DNA of 64,000 nucleotides from Stereocaulon alpinum (lineage: Eukaryota; Ascomycota; Lecanoromycetes; Lecanorales; Stereocaulaceae), in contig JAEUBA010000014.1 in assembly GCA_018257865.1 (NCBI GenBank), positions 1 to 64,000 on the forward strand. Reading direction: 5' to 3'. Position 1 is the stretch's first letter; each line of letters starts with the position of its first letter. The translations under genes and the position numbers were made by a program. Below, in pieces: positions 32,965 to 43,509 of the stretch. Under the pieces are notes generated by a model, which saw only the letters and a program-made list of their open reading frames with translations, was not told where the DNA came from and searched no databases.

Positions 32965-34399
32965 GGCGTCCTTGGTGACCATGGAATTCTTTGGCGCGGG
33001 TAAATAAGTTAAGATTAGAGTTGAGTGGGAAGGACCGCGATGTTATGCGAGATGCATTAGTGTGCTGATTCATACTGTATCTATTCATTATTACGTACCC
33101 ACGGTAGACAAGGATTAGCGGCACGGATGCGGTGTTTCGTTTCAGCGTCAACTACTACGCAGGAGCATCTTTAGCGTATGTCTTTTATTATTCCAACATA
33201 TTACAATATACTTTGCTTAGCATCACGACGTTTATCGCGGACTAGACTGCAGTAGTGAGCACAGCTGAAGAATCCAGCTCTTTGCCAACGCGCAGTAGCG
33301 CCTAACGAGAATCTCACGAGTTCGTATCAAGGTTTCCACGTAGTAACGTCCAGGCTGCAGACCTAACCTTATAAGCGTCCCGTCGTATCAATATGCAGAG
33401 GCCGCCATTCCGACGACAACTACGCAAGCCACAGAAATCTTGGCCCAAGCCACCAAGTGGGGACTCCGAAACGTGGCACGAACTAACCCTAACCCTAATG
33501 TAGGTATGTACGTTGAGACATGGATTAGGTATGGAATGTGCCGATGCTGACTCATATCTCGTTACGTGCTGCTCGTGATTGTCATGTAAGAATAGTTGCT
33601 TCTTTACCGAGGCTTTGGGAACTTCGGCTTGTCAGATCGTTTTACTCAAAACCTCAGGGGGTTTTTTTTTGCATCTCTGGACTTTCCCCTCCCTGCACAT
33701 CCGAAAGATGTTCGTTTTTCGTACCTCCCTGTTGAACACATAGTGAGGTGATATTGACGAAGCAGGGAAAGTACGAAGATTACGCGAAGGTCTATGCCGA
33801 TACCGATCGCGCCTTCGCTGGCTCTAAAACGTCGTTCACAAAGAAGCAAGTATCACCTTGCTCTCTCATGCCTACAACACCGAAAGTCCTAATGCGCGCC
33901 AAGGGAGTCCCTACGTGCCAAGAGTCTAGCCCTCGCCCTAAAGTTCTCTAGTCTCAGAGCAGTCACCCAAGGATCTCTTGGCTGGGAAATGTTTGACCTT
34001 TCAAAGATAGTTCGAGATGGGACGTACCCCAATGTGGAAGGATCACACGAACTCTGCAGTGGCCGTAATAAGTATACTATGTATTCTCAACGATGGCGGT
34101 CGTCTGGGTAACATACGAAGCTGAGATTGATACTAATGTCTCGCCAGATCCAGTTCGTGGCGCGGATTAAGACTTTCGGCGTCTTTCACGTGGAGTTGAG
34201 GGAGCAACGTTAGGTATCATCAGCGTTCATGGCATTGTATGTACTCTATCTCGAAGCACCCCCCACCTTCCTACTGCTAATCATATGCAAGCCAAACGCT
34301 TGACGAATTTTGACCACTCAACGAATTTTCTAAGAAACCTTCCGTACAACACTAGCAATACATAATCGGCCAAGAATGCGCCAGCACCACACTCTGAAT
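32965..34399. other. Gene-free interval with a short telomere-like tract
   Basis: These 1435 bases carry no convincing gene. TAACCCTAACCCTAA lies at 33484-33498. A T-tract of nine occurs near 33662. Short frames elsewhere lack homology. Confidence 0.45.
33484..33498. repeat. Interstitial telomere-like repeat, 2.5 units
   Basis: TAACCCTAACCCTAA equals two and a half units of the fungal telomere repeat TTAGGG on the other strand. It is too short to be certain it is more than chance. Confidence 0.5.
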
Positions 34400-35713
34400 C
34401 TAGAACAAATGACGATGCAGTGGTGCAATACCGACAGTAAGTTTCTCGTAGTCAAATCTTAGGTACGTCCTCTCAATCACTGTCGTACCAAAGAATGTCT
34501 GTGCACCATTCTTAGTCCTGTCCCAAGCTCTGGCATTCAGCAAGCACGTCCCAGGCATCGCGGCTTTGTCAATGTACATATCTGGTGTGACAGTGATGTT
34601 CTGCTTGCCCGAGAGTTCATAGGTAAGATTGGGAAGGCTGTTGATTTTGTTGCAAGAGACGGAGTAGAGTCCTTGTTTCCCTTGATTCAAGATCGAGGCC
34701 GAATCCTTGATTTTGACGGCGCCTGTAGCGTTGACAATGGATGGGAATGCGGCGAGTGGGAATGGTGCGCCGTCTCCGAATTTGCCTTCGTCGAAGATGG
34801 CGACGGGATTGATGGTATTGCACGATGCGTCGGGCACGGGAGGCTGGCCTGTTGATGGTGCGGAGAGAGCGATGGGTTTACCACCCATCCAGAGACCTGT
34901 CCAGGACGCTGACCAGTAGTTGTCGCGTGCGGGGCTGAGATTCAAATTGCCGGCGTTGATGCAGGGTGTCACTACTATGGGATGCTCTTGCATAGATTGG
35001 GCACGGTAGACGGATGTCTCAGTACCGCCGAGAACGGTAAGATAGTCTTGGTTGTCGCAGCTTTTCTTGTCCTTGAGCGCGGTGCACATGTGCCAGCCGA
35101 CTTCTTTGGAGAAGGCACCTGCTTGCATGAATTGGTAAGCTGCGGGGAGGAAGGTTGCGTTGAAGCCACCGAGGACAGGCGCGTAGCCGAATATGCCGCC
35201 GATGTCTTCCACGACTGGGAACTCATAGGGCAGGTCCGAGACCTCGACTTCGACTTTTGGTTCGCAGATGTTGTCACGGCCATTGCGATCAGGTAGGCAC
35301 ATTTTGTCAGTGCCGAAGTTAACGGTGAAGGGAAGGCCGGGGGCATAGTCGGTGCCGCTGAAGGTTTGGACAGCGTCGGTTGTCTGTTGAAAAGTCGAAG
35401 ACTTTTTATAGTCGAAGAAGTTCTGGCCTGGCGTGACGCAATTGGGAACGCTGTAGTTGCCCTTGCAGTTGGGAGTGTAAAACCATGTCGAGTGCCATGT
35501 CCAATCGTCTAGCATGACCATTGTCTGGGGTGGGTTCCCGTAGGTTAGATTGAAGGTTGGGCCATGGAAGGATTGACCCATGGGAATGCGGACTGGTTGC
35601 GAGCCGCGTCGTTGAGTATCTGATGCTACTGGAACCGACAGGGCTGGGCTTGCGAGACATGATAAAATCGTGGTGGTTAGGAGGCCCCAGCGGGGCAGGT
35701 CAAGAATTGCCAT
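34400..35713 (-). CDS. Secreted aspartic-protease-like protein with altered active-site motifs
   Basis: A single exon encodes 437 residues from the ATG at 35713, which precedes a signal peptide (MAILDLPRWGLLTTTILSCL). The pepsin-like (A1) fold is suggested by FNLTYGNPPQTMVMLDDWTW near the N-terminus, GGIFGYAPVLGG in the middle, paired cysteines (TPNC..VPNC; DKMC..NIC; HMC..KSC), and a second-lobe motif VAIFDEGKFGDGAP. In active A1 peptidases these positions read DTG(S/T). Here they read DDW and DEG: the aspartates may be kept, but the Thr and one Gly are replaced. I infer reduced or absent peptidase activity. Several sequons (NLT, NYS, NAT, NIT) fit secretion. The gene is just left of the large transposon and of normal composition. 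Confidence 0.75.
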   Translation of the reverse strand: MAILDLPRWGLLTTTILSCLASPALSVPVASDTQRRGSQPVRIPMGQSFHGPTFNLTYGNPPQTMVMLDDWTWHSTWFYTPNCKGNYSVPNCVTPGQNFFDYKKSSTFQQTTDAVQTFSGTDYAPGLPFTVNFGTDKMCLPDRNGRDNICEPKVEVEVSDLPYEFPVVEDIGGIFGYAPVLGGFNATFLPAAYQFMQAGAFSKEVGWHMCTALKDKKSCDNQDYLTVLGGTETSVYRAQSMQEHPIVVTPCINAGNLNLSPARDNYWSASWTGLWMGGKPIALSAPSTGQPPVPDASCNTINPVAIFDEGKFGDGAPFPLAAFPSIVNATGAVKIKDSASILNQGKQGLYSVSCNKINSLPNLTYELSGKQNITVTPDMYIDKAAMPGTCLLNARAWDRTKNGAQTFFGTTVIERTYLRFDYEKLTVGIAPLHRHLF

Positions 35714-36266
35714 TGTTTGAAGAAATGCAGGAGGTCTAACGAGTGAAGTTGGTGGCAAAGTCCACGTAATGAGTGACGAAAAAGGAGTTTCAGACAATGC
35801 AAGAAACCAGATCCTAACACAGCCAGCAGGGTAGTACTCGCGACGACAGTAAGAATGAGTGAAAGATCTGCAATTATGATCTTTAGATGGGTGGAGAACA
35901 ACGGATTACCACAAGAGTCTCCCCACTTATACCACATCCTTCCTTGCCAGTGCATCCGCATCACGCTCGAAAACGTACCGATTCGGTTCTCCAGATGCGC
36001 ATGGTGTACCGAAGTGTTGGATCCTTTCGGGTCGCAGGCAAGACCCTTACGGATGTACCGTTAGCTGCCGTAAGTCGTAATGGTGATGCGCCGTTAGGTT
36101 GCAACAAGCCGTACCTGCAACGCGCCGTACCTGCAGCCAACAGCCGTACCTGCAGCCAACACGCGACATACATGTCCGAATCCCTACAGCTGCAGTGTCC
36201 AAGATTTAGATTAACATGCCGTCAGCGTTTCAACTCTACTTCTTACATGCAGAAGGAGGCGTACCC
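35714..36266. promoter_or_regulatory. Upstream region of the aspartic-protease-like gene
   Basis: This 553-bp interval ends at the left terminus of the large element. It contains a three-copy 19-bp tandem repeat at 36108-36161 and otherwise nothing I recognise. Confidence 0.4.
36108..36161. repeat. 19-bp tandem repeat, three copies
   Basis: Units GCCGTACCTGCAGCCAACA at 36124 and 36143 are identical; a shorter variant starts at 36108. It lies about 100 bp outside the left terminus of the 6.4-kb transposon. Confidence 0.85.
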
Positions 36267-39200
36267 GGGTCACAGCTCGGCAAGGGTAGAAAAAAGTTCT
36301 ACTAGGGTAGAAAGATTAGATTCGGCCGAACCTCAGCTAGGGTAGAGATTTTAAATTTTTATTCTACCCTAGATAAGCTTTTATACCTATATAAGGTGCG
36401 TATATACTTTATATATATATAGGGTATATATAATATCAATAATACTATTAATTAACCTACCTACCTTAGCTAAGGATACTATCTCCCGCTAGCTAAACGG
36501 AATCCTAGTATATATATCCTTAGCTTATATTAAATATAGGCTAAATCTCCTAGTACCTAAAGCTACCTTAACCCTATAGTATAGATAGCGATAATAAGGA
36601 AGATAGCTAGGAAAAGGATACTAATACTAAACAAAGTTAGGGGGAGGAGGAGGAGGATAATAATTACCCTATACTTTAGATAATAGGGTTATCTAAGGTA
36701 TAGTACTATCTAAGATATACTGCTTTATATATACTAAATATATATAGAGTATAGTTATAGAATAGGGTCTTATAGTTAGCTTAAATAGTTATAAAAGAGT
36801 TACTATTACTAAGATATAAGATTATTTTAATATTCCGGAATACCTAATAATATAAGAAGAGGGGATCCTTTATTTTATCTATCTTAAGTCTATATTTAAC
36901 TAAACTAATCTACTAAGCCTTCGCCTAATTATCTCGCAGTATATATTAAAGGTATATAGAGTATATACTAAGTATACGCTAAGCTTATACTAAGTTAGAT
37001 CTAATTTAGGATAACTTAAGTTAATTATATTAATTCTATAATAATTAAAATCTTAGTTAAGAATAGGAAAGACGAGTATATAAAAGGATACTATTAGTCT
37101 TTTAAATATAATAGAATTAAATACTACTAATATATATATAAGGATATACTTCGCTTATACTTAGTATATAATCGCGTTAAATTAGAGGATATTAATAAGC
37201 TCCGATAGAGATTTAGTCGTAAATCTAGTAGTATTCCTATTAATAAGAGGCTTTAGATAAATACTAAGGACTAGTACTATACTTTTCTTTATATTTAGAA
37301 TAAGTATAGTATATCCTACGTTTATCTAAAGACTAAGATACCTATATACGAAGGTTAAAGACCTATAGTATTCGAACGTAACGGAGTTAGTATATACCTA
37401 TAATATACTAAATATATACTAAACCTAAATAGACGTATTTCCTTAGGTACTAGCTTTTAAGCGACTTAGAACCTTAGTATACTATAAAAGCTATAGCTAC
37501 TATAAGTACTCAGATTAATATTTAATATCTTCGAATACTTATCTCTAAGGGGGTTTAGTTAGTATTATAAGAATATACTTTTATAGGTACTACGTAAGCG
37601 AGGCGTAAGGTTTACGATAAGTTTAACTAAATATAATTTAAGTATATCTTAGGTATATACTAAGTATATATAGGGTATAATTATCCTTAAGGACCTAGAA
37701 AAGTTTAGTTATAGAAGTATAATATCTAATTCGACCTCTATATTCTAGAATATTAGGATTAATTTCTATTCCTACTACTAACTATATATAGGTCGTATAC
37801 TTATTATCTACTATATCCTACTAAGATATCTAAGGATATCGTAAAGGAAGTAGTTAATATTATTAGTTAGTATAATATTCTTAATCTTACTGTATATAAG
37901 TAGAGTATATATTAAATATATATTATTATTAGGTAATAAACTTCTTAAGGCTAGTTTATTATCTCTCCGCTACTCTTAAGCCTTAATTAGTAAACTAGGG
38001 ATACTATAACTATACTACGGATAGTCTACTAAAGTCTTAATATTAAAGACCGGCTCGTAGCTCTTATTCGAAAATAGAAATAGCTTAACTATCTAGCGGG
38101 GATAAGCTTAGTAGGTAGATTTAGTTTTACCTTAGTATATACTCAGCTTATACTCTCTAGGTATCTAGCGCGAATTTAGCTTTAATTATATATAAGATAA
38201 TAAAAAGTAATAGATTCGATTAATTATATTCTTTAATAATAAGTATTACCTTATTATATACTATACCTATACTTAGGCGAAGGTATTTCTAAAGGTTAAA
38301 TATATAGAGATAGATCTAGTATTTAAGATAGTCTAAGGGAAAATAAATATATTCTCTCTTAAGGACTAGAATACTAATACTAAGCGTATATATAGCTAAA
38401 GCTTAACTTATATATAGTATATACTAATCTTATATAGGGATTAACGTTTACTACTATATATTTATTAACCTAGAGATATAGAAAGTATATTCGAAGATAT
38501 TTATATTAATATTCGAAACTCTTTAAGATATCGCCTATTAACTAATTCGCTTTATATATATTTATAAGTAAGGGCTTCGTACCGTTATAGTAGATATATA
38601 TAAAAAGCAGGCTCTAGGTAAGATCTAATATATTAATAATATATATAGAGTATATACTAAGAACCCTAGGCTTTAGTAACTTTCTATATTCCCTAGACCT
38701 AGGAAGAACTTAGTAAAAGTATCTTTAACATATACTAGTCTTCTATATAGTATATATAAAACGCAACTTCGCTAAAAAATAGCCTAAGCACCCCTTTTAA
38801 TATAGCCTAAATTAGATCTAGGAGGAATAAACGCTTAGGTAGCTTACTAAGTGTATAGATAGTATATACGCACTTTATCCTAAGCTTAAGGGGTAGATTA
38901 ATAATAAAAGAAAGCTATAGATCTTAGTAGGGCTTATAATAGAATAGTCGAAAATACCTTACTATTAGTAGATATATACTCAGAAATATACTTTGCTTAG
39001 GGAGAGTAATTATTTTACTAATAATAATTTTACGGGCTAATTAATATCCTTACTAAGTACTATACTAAAGTAGGGTATATACGTACTATATACTATATAT
39101 AGGCTAACACTACTAGGTTGAAAGTATATATGTAAGAGATATTCTAACAGAGGGAAATAATAGAAATCTAAGGAATTAATATAACCTAGCGTAATAATAG

Positions 39201-42200
39201 TAATATAAAGCGCCTATTAAGGTAGTTTCGGAAATTAGGTATATAGCTCTCCTATATATACTTAGTATATACTGAGTATATACTCTGCTAGATATTCAGA
39301 GTAAGAGGGTAGCCTCTTAGCGAGCTAACGACCTAACTCTTCTATATAACCTAGCGAATCTATATAATAGCTAGATTAGATAAGCTTAGCGTAAGTCTAG
39401 TATAGACTTAATAATCTTATTAATAGCTAGACTTTCTAGGGAGTGTAAATCAGCTTTATCTAGTATTATTATACCTAGTATACGCCTAATACCTTCTTAG
39501 CAGATACTACCGCTAAGCTCTATACCTACCCGCTGGTATAGAAATATACTATCAGCTGAGGAAGCTGAGACTGAGGCTTATACTAAGTATATATAAAAGA
39601 AGAAGTAACGTTTCCTAAAGCTTTAGCGGTAAAGAGAAGAGATTATAATTAATAAAGAAATCGAAGAATAGGAAATATAGATTAGAGAGAATTAGCTACC
39701 CCTAAGTATAGATCCTGTATATACTTAGTATATACCAGACCCGCCTCTAGACGAGTATATTTTATAAGTTATTAAGGAGTATAGGAATAGGCTAAGTCTT
39801 ACTTCTTATAAGGTTTTAGAGAATCTAGGATATACTAAGTTTATATAGGAGATATTACTAATAGAAGGGCTACCTATAAAATAGGGGGAGAAGGAAGAGA
39901 AAGATCTTTATAATAAGGAGGATTATAACGCTTTCCTTAAATCCTAAGGTAAGCAACCGTGTATAAGGGTCTATATATATATAGAAGGAGGGGAAATCGA
40001 TAATCCTATAGAGGGTTAGGAGTTATTCGCCTAATAATATATACGAAGTATATATTAAATATATACTAAGTATATTAGATAGCTAATATCATATTTAATT
40101 TCCTTAGACTAGAAATAAACCGCAAATTATCCTATAACGTTAGTAGGATATTAAGGCTTTAACGTATACTAAGTATATACTAAATCTATACCAAACCTGA
40201 ATTACAGTCCGCCTTATGTCTAACAAGTCGAAAAGTCGATTTGGGAAGTAAGTAGCTTAGTATATATTAAGTATATACTAAGCTTATTTAAGGGTAATTA
40301 ATATATATATATAGTTAATTCCCAACTAGAAGCCACCGCTTTTAAATCTCTAAGTATAAAAGTATTATAGTATATATATAGTACAGATAAAGTATATACG
40401 GACCGGAAGCTATATATAAATTTCTTAATAATTTGCACGTAAAGTATAGTAAGATAAATATAGTATAAGCTGAGTATAAGCTTAGCTAAGAAACTAAGTA
40501 TAACCACCCTAATTTACGCCAGCTAACACAACGATATTAAGTATATACTTAATAGCGCAAGACTGAACGAAGGAAAATAATCTAATACTAGGACCTCCGT
40601 ATATACTGCGGATATACCTAGGTATAAGGAGAGGGGTTACGGGTATAAGTAGATTTCTAGGTAGCCACTTCGTGCGTTAGCTTAGTATATACTATATATA
40701 TACTTAACTTACCAGCTCCGCTGCGATAGCGGGGTTTCTTAGTCGCGTAGGGTCTAGAGGTAGGTCCTAGAGCTATTAGGTATATACTAAATATAAGGTA
40801 GATACACTTACCCTTTAGACTTAGTATAGGGGTAGGCGAGCGTGATTTAGGAGGCGGGGTTAGCCTACGCTAGGTATACGATTAGTATATATACTATATA
40901 TATAAAGTATAATCTAACCTTATGTTTACGCTTAGAATTAGGGGTCGGGGTAATAACTTACTATAAGTTATTCTTAGTTAGTATATACCTAGGTTTTAGG
41001 GCTTTATATATATACTCTATATATACTTCGACCGCTAGGGGACGGTTTTTAGAATTAGAATTAGATATAGTATTAGGGATAAGTTAAATATATATAGAGG
41101 ATATCCCCCGCCGTTTCTTTATAGTTAGATTAAACTTAAGTTAGAATAAATAAGTATATATATAGAGATAAATAGTAATATATAGTAAGTTTATAGAGAG
41201 TATATACTATACTTACTATATAATAGAAGTAGGTACTAAACATAGTAGCGAACTAGGGATTAGAAGTACTTTATAACTTTAGCTTAGCTTATATATAGTA
41301 TATAGTTAACTTACGCTATCTATTCGTATTCCGTAGTATACCTATTAAGGTAACTATTCGCTTATCTATATCTTCGAATATTAGTAAAGTATATACTTAG
41401 GATAGGCTGAGTATACCTTAGTTTATTTAGATATAATATGTTTTACTATATACGCGAGAGGACGAATAAGTAGATTATACTATTTAATATAAGTATAGTA
41501 TATACTTAATATATACTAACTATATACTTCGACCTAGTAATCTATATAGCCTAAGTAATATTTCGCCTTAATAGATTCGCGATTATATATATTTAGTATA
41601 TATATAGCTTAAATTAAGTTAGAAACTTACTAGCCCTTAGATACTACTCTCTTAAATAACGCTAAAACTAAGTTAATATAAGTATAACCCTTATATATAC
41701 TTAGTATATATTCCCCTTACCGCTAGTTAGGCGCTGAATATAAGGCTATACTAAGTCGCTCCGTTAACTTTAACGTTATATCTGCGTAACGTTAGTATAT
41801 ACTTAAAGTATATAGAAGTTATATACTATATATATAAGGGTATTTAATAAGGATAGAATAGCTACGGGGTTTAGTACTTCTATATATACTTAGTATATAT
41901 TACTAAGTAGTTTAATTATATATATAAGCGTTTTAGGCGGTGGTGACGGGCGGTACTATATAAGTTTAGTATATACTAGGCTCCTATAGTCTTATAAGAC
42001 CTACTTAGAGTTCTAGTAGCTATAGCTGCGGCTTAGACTATATATAACGTTAGTATCTACTAAGTATAATCTTAGTATAGTAAGATACGCACTTAGAGGG
42101 ACCTAACTAATATTAGTATTAGGGATTAGCCCTATATCTTAAGATTAATATAAGCTTATTATACGTATAGTATATACTTACTATAGTAGTATACTCTATT

Positions 42201-42642
42201 TATAGGGTTCTAGGCGCCTTATACCTATATGTTATTAAAGTTAATTCGAGATATTTATATATATATAGATAAGTCTAGCTTATACGTATAATATATTTAT
42301 AATAGTAGCGAACTTAAGAAAAGAGTTATATTAATAATAGTTAAGTTTAGGTATATATTAGGAGTAGGTATAGCTTATATTATAATAGAAGAGGATATAA
42401 AGGTATATATATTATAAATAAAATACGCTAGGTATACGTAAAGTATATATATAGTAACCTATATTTATAAATATTTAGCGTATATAAAGTATATACTAAG
42501 CTAAAGTTCTTAGCTAAGTATAACTATAACTAATACTTAGTATATATAAAAAGCTTATCCGGGGTAGAAAAAAAAAAGTTCTACCCCAGATAAACTTTCT
42601 ACCCCAGCGGAACTTTTTTCTACCCCTGCTAAGCTAGGAGCC
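36267..42642. mobile_element. 6.4-kb RIP-degraded TIR transposon, probable Mutator-like relative of the MITE
   Basis: Left end GGGTCACAGCTCGGC followed by AAGGGTAGAAAAAAGTTC. Right end, read inward on the minus strand, GGCTCCTAGCTTAGC followed by AGGGGTAGAAAAAAGTTC. Both ends have further GGGTAGAA subterminal repeats, exactly as in the 503-bp MITE. Flanking 11-mers GAGGCGTACCC and TAGGAGTACCG agree at 8 of 11 positions, consistent with a decayed 11-bp target duplication. The interior is TpA-saturated with stops everywhere; the only open frame above 60 codons (40298-40507) is meaningless. A GTATATACTNAGTATATAC-type palindrome recurs dozens of times across the whole interior. No transposase motif survives, so the autonomous nature is inferred from size only. 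The insertion lies between the protease-like gene and the PKS-NRPS 3' end. Confidence 0.8.
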
Positions 42643-43509
42643 TAGGAGTACCGTATTCCTTCAGCCTTGCAACTGTATCAGGCTTGGCAAAACGCAATCC
42701 CGGATCCGAAACCAAAACACGCCGAAGACGATAAAGAAACCTTGAAGATCCCCATTGGAAACTAAAGCATTCGGTGTTGGAAGCGTATTATGCTCCGAAC
42801 ACGTGGCTCAGAGTTTTTCGTTGTGGGGTCGAAACTCGGTTCAGATCTCGGTGATGTTTTTCGACTCATGCGGTGGACATGCTTGGCGGTATCTCGGATG
42901 ATGCGCATTTGTACGGTACCTTGCGTAATCTAATCTGGAATCAGGCGAGGTAGATCAAGGGTAGTAAAGTGATGCTTACTTGGTGTTGAAGACTCTGTGA
43001 TGATCCATCGCCTGCGCGTAGAAGTGCGCATTCGCCTCTTGTTGAAGACTAGCTGGGAGTTTAGTAAAATATCTGAAGGGTTGTTAAATGCATCGATTTA
43101 TATAGTGATTAGGTTTGCTGTTGAGGAATGGTACCACGGTCTTGCTTTTCAGCATGTCCTAGTAGCCTTGTAGTGGAAGGTGGAAGGGAGAAAAAATAGC
43201 AATCGATGGTTCAACAATCCAGTAGGAGAAGTCGATGAAAGTTATAAGCAATTCCTAAAGATAAGAGTGGGAAAATTACAAGACCTATACATATTTGAGA
43301 TCCATGCCTGGGGTGAAATGTTGAGATGATTTTTGATATCTATAATGAAATTGTATACACGTCTATAAGCGGTCTTGTACAACTTGAATCAGGAGCATCA
43401 ATTTTCCCAAACTCCCACCAACTCCACGCTCGCTAAATCCAACAGCAAGAAACAATCTAAACACATTCTTGTAAACGCAAATCAACATCTCAAATCAACG
43501 CATTCTACA
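42643..43509. other. 3' flank of the PKS-NRPS gene
   Basis: GC-normal DNA returns immediately after the transposon. No conserved frame was seen; it likely includes the PKS-NRPS 3' UTR near 43300-43509. Confidence 0.45.

Noticed and set aside
40298..40507. 69-codon frame inside the 6.4-kb element
   Set aside because: Composition-driven Leu/Ile/Tyr-rich frame in TA-rich DNA, no homology and no start context.
36267..42642. Recently spread CRISPR-like or satellite array because of the repeated palindrome
   Set aside because: Spacing is irregular, flanks are not unique spacers, and the TIRs show it is a transposon.
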